52,526 bases of DNA from Planctomycetota bacterium (GTDB taxonomy: Bacteria; Planctomycetota; UBA1135; UBA2386): positions 1 through 52,526 of the forward strand of contig JAEUHU010000256.1 of assembly GCA_016793305.1 (NCBI GenBank). Direction: 5' to 3'. Each line of letters starts with the position of its first letter. The first letter of the stretch is position 1. Shown here one piece after another: positions 1-9,052 of the stretch. The position numbers and the translations under genes were made by a program. The notes under the pieces are model-generated. The model saw nothing but the letters and a program-made list of their open reading frames with translations, was not told where the DNA came from and searched no databases.

Positions 1-1105
1 GGCAGACCAGCACCCGCACCATCTTCATGCCGCCGGCCGCCGAGCCCGAACAGCCGCCCATCATCGTGCAGGCGAAGATCACCAGCAGCGACAGCGGCGG
101 CCACGCCTGGAAGTCGGCGGTGGCGAAGCCGCAGCAGCTCAGCATGCTGACGACGTTGAACGACGCTTCGCGCAACGCCGTGCCGAGTTCCTTGCCGCCG
201 CGCACCAGGTCGAGCGCCGTCGCCAGCACCGCCAGCACGGTCACCGCGGTGTAGAGCCGGAACTCGCCGCCACGCACGAGCCCACGCACTCCGGACCAGC
301 CCTCGCGCAGCACCCCGGCCAGCATCGTGAAGCTGCAGCCGCCGACGAACATGAACAGCGTCAGCACCAGCTCGGCGCCGAGGTCCTGGAACACCGCCAC
401 CGAGGTCTTCGTGCTGTAGCCGCCGGTCGCGAGGCACGAGCATGCGTGGCAGGTCGCGTCGAGCCAGCCCATGCCGCCGACCGACATCAAGGCGCCGGCG
501 CAGACGGCCGTCAGCAGCACGTAGACCGCGACGATCCAGCGCGCCTGGTGCAGCACCCGCGGCTGGTAGCCGTCGTTGGCGACGCCGACCGCTTCGGCGG
601 TCATCAGATGCTTGTTCGCGGCCCCCGCGGGCAGCAGCGCCACGAAGATCAGCACGATGCCGATGCCGCCGAGCCACTGCAGCAGCGCACGCCAGAGCAG
701 CAGGCTGCCCGGCGTCTGTTCGGGCGTCGGATTGCCGGCACTGCCGAGCACGGTGCCGCCGCAGGTCGTGAGGCCACTGACACTCTCGAACAGCGCGTCG
801 CACGCGTCCGGCAGCAGGCCCGACCACTGGAACGGCACCGCGCCGAGCACGCTGGCCAGCACCCACGCGAAGCCGGCGACGCACAGGGTCTCGCGCCGGT
901 AGAACCCGCCGACCGCCCCGCGCCCACCGATCCACAACAGCGCCACCGCCACGGTGCCGAGCGACAGGCTGCCGGCGAAGCCGGCCGTGGCCGAGCCCCG
1001 TTCGTTCGCCGGCTCCCACAAGGCGAGCGCGAACGGGGCGAGCTGCGCCAACGTGAAGAAGGCGACGAAACCCGCGAGCACGCGCGACACGGCGGCGAAG
1101 TTCAC
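1..1105 (-). CDS. trkH: TrkH/KtrB-family potassium uptake channel subunit (3' end outside window)
   Basis: Integral membrane subunit of a Trk/Ktr potassium uptake system. I translated it by hand because it runs off the left edge with no stop. It shows alternating hydrophobic helices and the four pore-loop signatures of the family: GLTTCGG near residue 105, CLATGGYSTK, a third loop SCCGFATAD, and GGCSGSAAGGMK close to the edge. About 368 residues are visible against 450-500 for the usual family length. I chose the GTG preceding NFAAVSRV. An in-frame GTG eight codons upstream, at 1129, is equally possible, and neither has a clear ribosome site. It follows the EEP-fold gene by 27-51 bases on the same strand, so it is probably the last gene of a Kef-EEP-Trk operon. 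Its NAD-binding partner TrkA is not seen here. The family call is secure; Trk versus Ktr is not decided. Confidence 0.9.
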   Translation of the reverse strand, partial: MNFAAVSRVLAGFVAFFTLAQLAPFALALWEPANERGSATAGFAGSLSLGTVAVALLWIGGRGAVGGFYRRETLCVAGFAWVLASVLGAVPFQWSGLLPDACDALFESVSGLTTCGGTVLGSAGNPTPEQTPGSLLLWRALLQWLGGIGIVLIFVALLPAGAANKHLMTAEAVGVANDGYQPRVLHQARWIVAVYVLLTAVCAGALMSVGGMGWLDATCHACSCLATGGYSTKTSVAVFQDLGAELVLTLFMFVGGCSFTMLAGVLREGWSGVRGLVRGGEFRLYTAVTVLAVLATALDLVRGGKELGTALREASFNVVSMLSCCGFATADFQAWPPLSLLVIFACTMMGGCSGSAAGGMKMVRVLVC

Positions 1106-1156
1106 CGGCGGATGATGGCCGGTGGCCACCTGCGGCGCAAACGAGCGCGTCCCGCT

Positions 1157-2347
1157 TCAGCGCGCGACGACGTCGACCCAGACCAACCGATGGTCGCTCA
1201 CCGAGGCGAACGCGTGCAGCCCCTCGAACGAGCGCGGCCAGAACACACCACCCTGCGCCACCTGCAGCGTGCGCGCCGGCAGCACGTAGTCGACGCGCAG
1301 GTTGCCGGGACCGTGCCCCGGCTGGGCTGGATCCGGGCCATCGGGAAAGTCGCCGGTGTCGAACGCCGGATCGCCCTCGTGCTGCGCATTCCGCCCGAAC
1401 TGCTGCAGGGCCGCATCCGGGCCGCCGCCACTGCGCGGCGCCGGATCCTGCACGCGTGGATGCGCGAGCAGCGCCTGCAGGGCTGCGCGCCGCGCATCGC
1501 CGTCGACGGGATCGCAGTTCAGGTCGCCGAGCAGCACGAACGCAACCTCCGCCGACAGACCGCCGCGTCGCCCGGCGTCGTCGACGATCCAGCCGTCGGC
1601 GCCCGGCGTCAGGTAGTCGACCCAGAAGCGGATCTCGTCGTGGTTGCGGCAGCCGTTCCGGTCCTCGGGTCCGTCGAACACCGGCGGTGTCGGGTGCGAA
1701 CAGAGCACGTGCACGCGCTGGCTGCCGACGCCGATCGGCACGTCCCAGTGGCTCTTCGACGACAAGCGCAGCCGCGACCACAGCTCGTCCGACCAGTTCG
1801 GCGGCCGCTGCGGGTCGGGCATCGCCGACCACGGCAGCGTGCGGAACGTGCGCACCTCGTCGACCAGGATCGGGTGGCGCGACAGCAACACCATGCCGTA
1901 CTGGCCTGGGAACGTGCCGTAGCCGTGCGCATCGCCCGGCCCGTCGCTGCGGCCGTCGCCATCGAGGTCCATGCCCGACGGTTCGCCGGTGTTCACCGCC
2001 GCCGTGAAGACGAACGGGTACTCGATCGGATCGCCGCCGCTCTGGCCGACCGCCAGGTATTCGCGTCGGAACGACGCCAGCGCCGCACCGTCCTCGTCGC
2101 GGTCGAACTCCTGCAGCAGCAGCACGTCGGGGGCGGTGCGCTGCACGATGGCCGCCAGCTGCCGCGCCACCACGCTGCCGCCACCGACCAGTTCGCGGCG
2201 CAGATCGCCGCCGGCCGCGCGGTGCAACGCGACGTTGAACGTGGCGAACCGCACCACCGGCGGCCCGCTGCGACGGTGGTACAGATGCCAGGCGAGCGGC
2301 GCACTGGCGCAGAGGCACAGCAGCGCCCCCAACTGGTACCGGTTCAT
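1157..2347 (-). CDS. Endonuclease/exonuclease/phosphatase (EEP) superfamily protein, N-terminally anchored or secreted
   Basis: Metal-dependent phosphodiesterase fold of the DNase I/sphingomyelinase superfamily, 396 residues. Visible motifs are VRFATFNVA (residues 32-40, metal-binding Asn), VLLLQE ending at Glu80, VLLGDLNCDP towards the C-terminus, and a terminal SDHRLVWVDV containing the catalytic Asp-His pair. The first 25 residues are a short basic start plus a hydrophobic stretch, so the enzyme is probably exported or membrane-anchored. A DLDGDGRSDGPGD segment resembles a calcium-binding loop. The ATG overlaps the stop of the upstream antiporter (ATGA), indicating translational coupling. 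The substrate cannot be read from the sequence; secreted members cleave nucleic acids or phospholipids. Confidence 0.88.
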   Translation of the reverse strand: MNRYQLGALLCLCASAPLAWHLYHRRSGPPVVRFATFNVALHRAAGGDLRRELVGGGSVVARQLAAIVQRTAPDVLLLQEFDRDEDGAALASFRREYLAVGQSGGDPIEYPFVFTAAVNTGEPSGMDLDGDGRSDGPGDAHGYGTFPGQYGMVLLSRHPILVDEVRTFRTLPWSAMPDPQRPPNWSDELWSRLRLSSKSHWDVPIGVGSQRVHVLCSHPTPPVFDGPEDRNGCRNHDEIRFWVDYLTPGADGWIVDDAGRRGGLSAEVAFVLLGDLNCDPVDGDARRAALQALLAHPRVQDPAPRSGGGPDAALQQFGRNAQHEGDPAFDTGDFPDGPDPAQPGHGPGNLRVDYVLPARTLQVAQGGVFWPRSFEGLHAFASVSDHRLVWVDVVAR

Positions 2348-4527
2348 GCCGTGCCTCCGTCGCCACGCGGTGCTGGCGGCGGCGTGCTGTCGCCGACGTC
2401 GAGCCGCAGCGACGTGGTGCTGCTGCCGACGACCGATCCACCGGCCGGCTGCACGAACATCGCCGCCGCGTCGACCAGGCGCTCCCTCGGCCCGATCACC
2501 ACCACGGTGTCGTCGACCGCCAGCGTCGTCTCCGGCGTGATCGCCGGCAGGTTCTGCGCCCCGCGCCGCACCGCGACGACGCTGCAGCCGGTGCGCCGGC
2601 GCACGCCCGCGTCCGCCAGCGTGCGACCGCAGCTCGCCGAACCGGGCTGCACGCGCCACGCGGCGAAGCCGATGCCGGGCACGAAGTCGGTGACGTTCAT
2701 CACGTCGCCGGCGGTGTGCGGGGCGATACGGCCGCTGCCGCCGCGGCGCCGCACGTCCTGGACCTGGCGGCCGATCTGGTCGTCGGGCACCAGGAAGCGG
2801 CGCAACACGCGCACCAGCATCTCGACCGAGGCCTCGAGTTCCTGCGGCACCACGTCGTGCGCACCGGCGCGGCGCAGGCCGTCGGCCTCGGCGGTGTAGA
2901 CGGCGCGCGCCAGCACGTGCGCGTCCGGCGCCAGCTGCCGGCACAACTGGGCGATGCGGGACGTCGCGGCACTGTCGTTGACCGCCAACACGACGATGCG
3001 GGCTCGTTCGACCCCGAGCGCCTGCAGGGCGCTGATGCGCGTGCAGTCGCTCAGAACGATCGGCACGCCGTGCTCCTTCTCGGCGCGCACCGTGTTGGCG
3101 TTCATCTCGGACACGACGAACGGGATGCCGAGCGTCTGCAGGCCCGCGGCGATGGTGCGGCCGGTCGGTCCGAAGCCGACCACGATCGCATGGTCGTGCA
3201 GCGCGCCGTGGTGGCCGTGTGCGTCCCCACTGGCCGCAGCCGAAGCACCCGCCGCGTCGCGCGTGCGCGCCGCGAGGCGCCGGCCGAACGCGTAGAGCGC
3301 CGGCGTGATCGCGATCGACAGCACGGCGGTGACCAGGAACACCTTCTCGTGGTGGCCACCGAGCAGCTTCGAATCGGTGCCGAGCTGCACCAGCACGAAC
3401 GAGAACTCGCCGACCTGCGCCATCGTCATCGCCGCGCGCAGCCGCACCCAACCCGGCTGCCCCAGCTGCCGCGCCGCCAGCATCACGACCAGCGTCTTGC
3501 CGACCACGACCGCCGCCAGTGCCAGCGCGACGGTGCCGGGGAACTGCAGGATCGTGCGCCAGTCGAACAGCATGCCGATCGACACGAAGAACAGGCTCGC
3601 GAACGCGTCGCGGAACGGTTCGGCCTCGGACGCCGCCTGGCTGTGGTAGTCGGAGTCGGCCAGCAGGATGCCCGCGAGGAACGCACCGAGCGCCAGCGAC
3701 AGGCCGAGCTTGCTGGTGACGACCGCGAGCGACAGGCACCAGGTCGCCAGGAACAGCACGAACAGCTCGCGATTGCGCGTGCGCGCGACGAGCCGCAGCA
3801 CCGGCCGCACGAGCAGGCGCGCGACCATGACCACGACCGCCAGCAGGCCGAGGTTCCGCAGCGACGCCAGCACCGATCCCGAGGCCCCCGCTTCGCTGCC
3901 GAGCATCGGGATCAGCAGGATCATCGGCACGACCGCGAGATCCTGCGCGATGTTGATGCCGAGCACGATACGGCCGTGCGGCGCGCTGAGTTCGCCGTGG
4001 TCGACCAGGATCTTGGTGGTCGCCGCCGTGCTCGACAGGCTCAGCAGGAAGCCGAGGAACACCGCCGTGTTCCACGGCAGTCCGACCGCGAAGCAGACGG
4101 CGGCCGCGGCGACCACCGTGCCGACCACCTGCACGCCGCCGCCGAGCGCGATCGTGCGCTTCAGGCGCGCGATCTGGCCGAGCGGCACTTCGAGACCGAC
4201 GGCGAACAGCAGCACGACGATGCCGACCTCGGCCAGTTCGCGCACCATCGCCTCGTGCTTCACCAGCGCGATCGTGTTCGGGCCGACCAGCACGCCAGCG
4301 AACAGGAAGCCGACGATGCTGGGCAGACGCAACCGGTGGAACAGCACCGAGACGCCGACGCAGAGGGCGAACAACAGGGCCAGTTCGCCGAGCACGCCGT
4401 CGAGCGCTCCGTGCCCGGACGCCTCGGCCGAGGGAACCACCGCGGGTGCGGCCGACTGCAGAGGGGAGACGAGCACGCGGAGTGCGTACCCGCGTGGCGG
4501 CACGGCGGAAAGGGCCGAGACCGCCAT
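2344..4527 (-). CDS. Kef-type monovalent cation/proton antiporter (CPA2) with RCK_N and RCK_C domains
   Basis: CPA2-family antiporter or K+ efflux protein of 727 residues. A Na_H_Exchanger membrane domain with about 12 hydrophobic segments spans roughly residues 45-420. A cytosolic RCK_N (TrkA-N) Rossmann domain follows, with GFGPTG at about 448-453, and then an RCK_C domain from about 630 to 700. RCK domains gate such channels by nucleotide or ligand binding. It heads the Kef-EEP-TrkH series, so potassium efflux and uptake genes sit together. The first ~40 residues (Pro/Ala-rich) are not membrane-like, and the true start could be a later in-frame GTG. It resembles KefB/KefC/YbaL, but the exact orthologue cannot be assigned. 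Confidence 0.92.
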   Translation of the reverse strand: MAVSALSAVPPRGYALRVLVSPLQSAAPAVVPSAEASGHGALDGVLGELALLFALCVGVSVLFHRLRLPSIVGFLFAGVLVGPNTIALVKHEAMVRELAEVGIVVLLFAVGLEVPLGQIARLKRTIALGGGVQVVGTVVAAAAVCFAVGLPWNTAVFLGFLLSLSSTAATTKILVDHGELSAPHGRIVLGINIAQDLAVVPMILLIPMLGSEAGASGSVLASLRNLGLLAVVVMVARLLVRPVLRLVARTRNRELFVLFLATWCLSLAVVTSKLGLSLALGAFLAGILLADSDYHSQAASEAEPFRDAFASLFFVSIGMLFDWRTILQFPGTVALALAAVVVGKTLVVMLAARQLGQPGWVRLRAAMTMAQVGEFSFVLVQLGTDSKLLGGHHEKVFLVTAVLSIAITPALYAFGRRLAARTRDAAGASAAASGDAHGHHGALHDHAIVVGFGPTGRTIAAGLQTLGIPFVVSEMNANTVRAEKEHGVPIVLSDCTRISALQALGVERARIVVLAVNDSAATSRIAQLCRQLAPDAHVLARAVYTAEADGLRRAGAHDVVPQELEASVEMLVRVLRRFLVPDDQIGRQVQDVRRRGGSGRIAPHTAGDVMNVTDFVPGIGFAAWRVQPGSASCGRTLADAGVRRRTGCSVVAVRRGAQNLPAITPETTLAVDDTVVVIGPRERLVDAAAMFVQPAGGSVVGSSTTSLRLDVGDSTPPPAPRGDGGTA

Positions 4528-4706
4528 CCTGCGCGTCCGGATCCGAGACCGCCGGGAGCGCCGGTGCCAGCGGCGGTTCCGCGCATCTGCACAGCCCTAT
4601 CCACTTGTCCGCACGCGGTTTCCGCTGCAGCGCTCGGGTGAGGGGTATCGTCCCTCACCGCAACGCGCTCGACCGCGTTCGCCTTCCTACCAACCGAACG
4701 ACCCTG

Positions 4707-6005
4707 ATGATCCGCACCCAGCTCTTCACCCTCGCCGTGGCCGCCGCCATCACCCTCCCCGTCGCCGCCCAGAACTGCTCCGACAACCTGTTCCCGGTGC
4801 AGCTGGTGACCGCGCAGGGCGCGGCCCTGCCGTACGTCCAGACCGGGGCCGAGCCACACTTCACCGCCGCCGACGAGGGCGTCTACCTCGCGTTCCCGGC
4901 GACCATCCCGACCGGGACCTACTACGTCTACGTGGCCGGCTCGCCGAGCCCGAACACGCTCGAGATGCTGTCGACCAACGACCCGCTCGAACGCTTCGTG
5001 TCGGTGCAGAACAACGCCGGCGTGATCTCCCTGTCGCTGCCGTTCGCGAGCAACCCGGCCGCCGACCAGTTCGGCATCGGCCTCGGCGGCCAGGGCATGA
5101 GCCTGCGGCTGTCGCCGTTCGCCGCCTCGCAGGCCGCACCGTGCCGCTTCAAGGTGCTGTTCGGGAACACCTGGGACCTGACCTTCGGCTACGACAATCC
5201 GTACCTGCTGCTGGGCGGCGTGCAGTCCGACGGCAGCTGTGCCGTGCGCTCCTACGACGCGTTCTGGATCGGCTCGGGCGACGGCAGCGACGTCACCGGC
5301 TCGGTGTTCGTCGACAGCGACCACGACGGCCAGCGTGACGCCGGCGAAGGTGGCTTCGCCAACCAGGAAGTGCGCCTCGTGACCGGCGCCACTTCGGTCG
5401 CGACGACCACGAACGCCGCCGGTGAGTTCCGCTTCGAGAACGTCGCCGCCGGCAGCTACACGGTCGAGTTCGCCGTGCCCGGCACGCACGTCGCCACCAC
5501 CGCCGCGTCGCGCGCCATCGAAGTGTGCGCCTGCGCCGACGTCGCCGTCGCCGACTTCGGCGCCGCCCCGATGGCCCTGCCGTGCAACGCGCGCACCGTC
5601 GGCTACTGGCGCAACCACCACGGCCTGTGCAAGGTCCAGCAGTTCAACCTGCTGCCGACGCTGCCGGTGCTGCAGATCGTCAACACCTTCGGCTGCCGCG
5701 TGGCGCCGGGCTCGCTGGCGCAGTTCCGCTGCTACCTGCAGGGCGCGAACGCCTGGAACATGGCCTACCAGCTGTCGGCGCAACTCGTCGCGATGCACTG
5801 CAACGTCGCGGTCGGCTTCGTGCACCCGGACTGCGTGATCGAAGACCCGTGCCTCGGCGAGATGACGATCGCGCAGCTGATGCAGCAGTCGGTCGCGAGC
5901 CTGATCCAGCACCGCTACACGCCGCCGTGCACCTGGGCGCGCCACCAGCAGGAGAAGCTGAAGAACGCGCTCGACCGCGCCAACAACAACTGCATCTGGC
6001 GCTGA
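4707..6005 (+). CDS. Secreted protein with SdrD_B-like domain and cysteine-rich GYWRNH C-terminal domain
   Basis: The start is the ATG opening MIRTQLFTLAVAAAITLPVAAQ, a clear Sec signal peptide; the longer in-frame extension lacks any such signal. The 432-residue product has three parts. An N-terminal beta-rich region (about 21-195) has no family I recognise. An SdrD_B/Cna-B-like immunoglobulin-type domain (about 198-290) has the typical VFVDSDHDGQRDAGE opening. A C-terminal domain (about 290-432) begins with TVGYWRNHHGLC and has nine cysteines, suggesting disulfides. The protein is probably exported to the periplasm or cell surface. It is monocistronic, is divergent from the antiporter, and is followed by a strong hairpin. 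The function is unknown. Confidence 0.85.
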   Translation: MIRTQLFTLAVAAAITLPVAAQNCSDNLFPVQLVTAQGAALPYVQTGAEPHFTAADEGVYLAFPATIPTGTYYVYVAGSPSPNTLEMLSTNDPLERFVSVQNNAGVISLSLPFASNPAADQFGIGLGGQGMSLRLSPFAASQAAPCRFKVLFGNTWDLTFGYDNPYLLLGGVQSDGSCAVRSYDAFWIGSGDGSDVTGSVFVDSDHDGQRDAGEGGFANQEVRLVTGATSVATTTNAAGEFRFENVAAGSYTVEFAVPGTHVATTAASRAIEVCACADVAVADFGAAPMALPCNARTVGYWRNHHGLCKVQQFNLLPTLPVLQIVNTFGCRVAPGSLAQFRCYLQGANAWNMAYQLSAQLVAMHCNVAVGFVHPDCVIEDPCLGEMTIAQLMQQSVASLIQHRYTPPCTWARHQQEKLKNALDRANNNCIWR

Positions 6006-6043
6006 AGCACGCGACGCCCGACGCCGGCTTCCGGTGCGAACGA

Positions 6044-6070
6044 GGCCTGCGGCACCTGGTGCCGCGGGCC
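6044..6070 (+). terminator. Strong stem-loop terminator downstream of the SdrD_B-like gene
   Basis: Inverted repeat of 12 base pairs (GGCCTGCGGCAC / GTGCCGCGGGCC, one G-U wobble) with a CTG loop, about 40 bases after the stop codon. It is followed only by a weak TTCGCCATTT tract, as is common in GC-rich genomes. The termination role is inferred. Confidence 0.6.
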
Positions 6071-6308
6071 TTCGCCATTTCCGGGGCCGAACGAACTCGC
6101 AACCTCGAGCGCCGCTCGTCGAGTCCGTTCGCGGACCGCCGATTCGACGCACCTCCCGGAGCAACGGCTCGGAGCGGGCCAGCGAACGGGCCGGTGGCGT
6201 TCCTGGCCCGATGCCGCCGCGCGAGCCGCGTGAGCCAAGCGAGCGAGCGGGCGGCGGGCAGGCCGGGTGGGCGGAGGGCGACTTGCACAACACCCGCGGG
6301 TGTGGACC
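6071..6308. other. Intergenic region before the aldehyde dehydrogenase; no gene recognised
   Basis: Together with the preceding hairpin this is a gene-free stretch of about 300 bases. It is rich in GCGAGC/GAGCG-type short repeats. It holds a 20-base segment at 6179-6198 that recurs with one mismatch at 12391-12410, in the other large intergenic gap. I see no convincing promoter hexamers or small coding frame. Confidence 0.5.
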
Positions 6309-7850
6309 ATGTTCGCCCCCCACATGGACACCTCCTTCCTGGCGAAACTCGGCATCGGCAAGACCAACAGCGGCGCCTTCGACGGCACCTGGCGCAAGAC
6401 GAAGGGCGAGGAGCTCGTCGTCAAGTCGCCGATCGACGGCAGCGAGATCGGGCGCGTCGCGATGGCGACGGCGGCCGACTACGCGGCGGTCAGCAAGGCG
6501 GCGCACGCGGCGTTCCTGCGCTGGCGCGAACTGCCGGCCCCGCAGCGTGGCGAGTTCGTGCGGCGCATCGGCAACGCGTTCCGCGAGCAGAAGGAACTGC
6601 TCGGCAAGCTGGTCACACTCGAGGCCGGCAAGATCGTGCAGGAAGGGCTCGGCGAGGCGCAGGAGTGCGTCGACATCGCCGACTTCGCGGTCGGCCTGTC
6701 GCGCCAGCTCTACGGCTTGACGATCGCCAGCGAGCGCCCGCAGCACCACATGCGCGAGACGTGGCACCCGCTCGGCACGGTGGGGATCATCACCGCGTTC
6801 AACTTCCCGATCGCCGTCTGGGCGTGGAACTCGATGCTGGCGCTGGTCTGCGGCGACAGCTGCCTGTGGAAGCCGTCGCTGAAGACGCCGCTGACGTCGA
6901 TCGCGATGACCAGGATCGCCGCCGAGGTGCTCGGCAAGGAATGGAGCGCGCTCGTCGGCCTCGTGATCGGTCCGGACCTGACCGTCGGCAGTGCCCTGCT
7001 CGACGATCCGACGATCCCGCTGGTCTCGGCGACCGGCAGCACGCGCATGGGCCGCATCGTCGGGCCGCGCGTGGCGCAGCGCTTCGGCCGTTCGTTGCTC
7101 GAGCTCGGCGGCAACAACGCGATCACCGTGATGGACGACGCCGACCTCGGCCTCGCCGTGCGCGGCATCGTGTTCGGTGCGGTCGGCACCGCCGGCCAGC
7201 GCTGCACGACCACGCGCCGACTGCTGGTGCACACGAAGGTCGTCGACGAGCTGCAGGAGCGCCTGGTCAAGGCCTACGGGCAGTGCAAGATCGGCAACCC
7301 GTTCGACAAGAAGACGCTGGTCGGCCCGCTGATCGACGAGGCGAGTGCGAAGGCGTTCGAGCACGCGGTCTCGGCGGCGGTCGAGCAGGGCGGCAAGGTC
7401 GTGGTCGGCGGCAAGCGCGCCAAGGTGCCGGGCGTGCTGAAGGGCGGCGCCTACGTCGAGCCGACCATCGTGCGCTGCCCGGGCATGCTGCCGATCGTCA
7501 AGGAGGAGACGTTCGCACCGATCCTCTACATCGTCCCGATCCAGTCGGTGGAAGAGGCGATCGCCGTCAACAACGACGTGCCGCAGGGCCTCAGCAGCTC
7601 GATCTTCACGTTGAACGCGCGCAGCGCCGAGCGCTTCGTCTCGGCGATCGGCAGCGACTGCGGCATCGCCAACGTCAACATCGGCACCAGCGGGGCCGAG
7701 ATCGGCGGCGCGTTCGGCGGCGAGAAGGAGACCGGCGGCGGCCGCGAGAGCGGTTCGGACAGCTGGAAGATCTACATGCGTCGCCAGACGTCGACGGTGA
7801 ACTGGGGCACCAGCCTGCCGCTGGCCCAGGGCATCACGTTCGGCGACTGA
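6309..7850 (+). CDS. amaB: ALDH7-family aldehyde dehydrogenase (L-aminoadipate-semialdehyde / piperideine-6-carboxylate dehydrogenase)
   Basis: NAD(P)-dependent aldehyde dehydrogenase of 513 residues. It has the catalytic cysteine motif GTAGQRCTTTRR (Cys at about 299), the general-base Glu in LLELGGNNA (about 264) and the Rossmann cofactor region. The C-terminal half carries the antiquitin/ALDH7 fingerprint GGAFGGEKETGGGRESGSD followed by MRRQTSTVNWG and LPLAQGITFGD. This identifies the lysine-degradation branch that oxidises alpha-aminoadipate semialdehyde. An alternative ATG five codons in (MDTSFLAKLG) would fit typical ALDH7 N-termini slightly better. It is transcribed alone, with the kinase gene 76 bases downstream. 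The subfamily call is strong; the in vivo substrate is by homology. Confidence 0.93.
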   Translation: MFAPHMDTSFLAKLGIGKTNSGAFDGTWRKTKGEELVVKSPIDGSEIGRVAMATAADYAAVSKAAHAAFLRWRELPAPQRGEFVRRIGNAFREQKELLGKLVTLEAGKIVQEGLGEAQECVDIADFAVGLSRQLYGLTIASERPQHHMRETWHPLGTVGIITAFNFPIAVWAWNSMLALVCGDSCLWKPSLKTPLTSIAMTRIAAEVLGKEWSALVGLVIGPDLTVGSALLDDPTIPLVSATGSTRMGRIVGPRVAQRFGRSLLELGGNNAITVMDDADLGLAVRGIVFGAVGTAGQRCTTTRRLLVHTKVVDELQERLVKAYGQCKIGNPFDKKTLVGPLIDEASAKAFEHAVSAAVEQGGKVVVGGKRAKVPGVLKGGAYVEPTIVRCPGMLPIVKEETFAPILYIVPIQSVEEAIAVNNDVPQGLSSSIFTLNARSAERFVSAIGSDCGIANVNIGTSGAEIGGAFGGEKETGGGRESGSDSWKIYMRRQTSTVNWGTSLPLAQGITFGD

Positions 7851-7926
7851 CGGACGCATAGCCCCCTGGCCGCCGGCGACAGCGTTCCCAGTCATCGAGG
7901 ACCGGCCGTTCGGCCGATAGCGCAGC

Positions 7927-8874
7927 GTGGCCAAGCCCCAGCCGATCACCTTCCACGTGCCCGCGACCGCGGCCAACCTCGGCCCGGGCTACGGGGTGCT
8001 GTCGCTGGCGCTCGACCTGCCGCTCGGCATCACCGTCGAGCACCGTTCCGACGGGCAGATCGTGGTCGAGCGCCACGACGATCCGAGCGCACATCTCGAG
8101 GACCCGCGCCACGATCCCGTGCTGCGCGGCCTGCGCCGCGGCGCCGAACTGCTCGACGTGTCGCTGGTGAAGGGCCTGTCGGTGCTGGTCGAAGGCACGA
8201 TCCCGCGCGGCACCGGCATGGGCACGATCAGTGCCGGCTACGCCGCCGGCCTCGCGATCGCCGCCCGCCTGTCGCGCAAGAAGTGGACGCCCGGCCAGCT
8301 GCTCGACGCACTGGTGCCGCTCGGCGGAGATCCCGCGCACGGGGCGGCGGCGCTGCTCGGCGGCCTGTGCGCCACGGTGACGACGTCGCTGCCGCAGGAG
8401 AGCGAACTGCACCAGCGCATCCTGCCGTTCCTGGTGCACGACGACTGGCACTACGTGATCGCGCTGCCCGACGCGCAGATGGGCACCGCCGAGACCAAGC
8501 GCGTGCTGCCGCCGACGCTGCCGCACGCCGCGGCGGCGCGCACGACGGGTCGCACGCTCGGCGTGCTGCAGGCGCTGCAGCACGGCGACGAGGACCTGTT
8601 GCGCCACTGCCTCGTCGACGAGGTGCACCTGCCCTACCGAAGGCGCCTCTTGCCTGGCATGAGCGAGGCGCTGGACGCCGCGGTCGCCAGCGGGGCCGCC
8701 GGGGCGACCATCTGCGGCCACGGGCCCGGGCTGATCGCGTTCACGTTGAGTGCTGGGAGGACGGCGGAGATCGCGCGGGCGATGGTGACGGCGTTCGCGA
8801 AGGCGGGAAGGGTGGCGACGACGCTGACGCTCCAGACCGCGTTCTACGGGGCACTGCCGACGACCCCGGTGTGA
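7927..8874 (+). CDS. thrB: GHMP-family kinase, homoserine kinase-like
   Basis: Predicted cytosolic kinase of 315 residues that phosphorylates homoserine on the way to threonine. GHMP motif 1 is PATAANLGPGYG (about residues 11-22). Motif 2, the phosphate-binding loop, is IPRGTGMGTISAG (about 94-106), where the usual GLGSSA core is replaced by GMGTIS. Motif 3 is CGHGPGLIAFT near the C-terminus. The length matches ThrB (300-320). The GTG start is the only sensible one; no Shine-Dalgarno is seen. The altered motif 2 and the missing Asp after GY in motif 1 leave room for a different GHMP substrate. A tRNA gene follows. Confidence 0.78.
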   Translation: MAKPQPITFHVPATAANLGPGYGVLSLALDLPLGITVEHRSDGQIVVERHDDPSAHLEDPRHDPVLRGLRRGAELLDVSLVKGLSVLVEGTIPRGTGMGTISAGYAAGLAIAARLSRKKWTPGQLLDALVPLGGDPAHGAAALLGGLCATVTTSLPQESELHQRILPFLVHDDWHYVIALPDAQMGTAETKRVLPPTLPHAAAARTTGRTLGVLQALQHGDEDLLRHCLVDEVHLPYRRRLLPGMSEALDAAVASGAAGATICGHGPGLIAFTLSAGRTAEIARAMVTAFAKAGRVATTLTLQTAFYGALPTTPV

Positions 8875-8956
8875 GTGGCGGGCGGGTGTCTGCCGGCCCG
8901 GAGGTGAGTCGGTAGCTGGTGCGCGGCGGTGGCGTGGAAGGGGCCGAAAAGTGGGC

Positions 8957-8985
8957 TTGCAAGACGCCACGGCGGTCGCTAGCGT
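8957..8985 (+). promoter_or_regulatory. Candidate promoter for the tRNA-Val gene
   Basis: TTGCAA, 17-base spacer, TAGCGT. It lies about 68 bases upstream of the tRNA and outside any coding frame. The TAGCNT -10 matches hexamers seen before other genes in this window. Confidence 0.45.
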
Positions 8986-9052
8986 CCCTCGCCCTGCATC
9001 GCTACGGAGCGATGCGCCAAGCGGGTTCCCGGGCCTCCCGGGAGCGCGAGTT

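Noticed and set aside
446..2899. 817-residue plus-strand frame opposite TrkH/EEP/Kef genes
   Set aside because: Arg/Gln/His-rich shadow of GC-rich coding DNA, with no domain and wholly overlapping well-supported minus-strand genes.
4260..7976. 1238-residue minus-strand frame across the Kef, SdrD_B and ALDH genes
   Set aside because: Composition is typical of a complementary-strand artefact, and the plus-strand ALDH7 and SdrD_B proteins are unambiguous.
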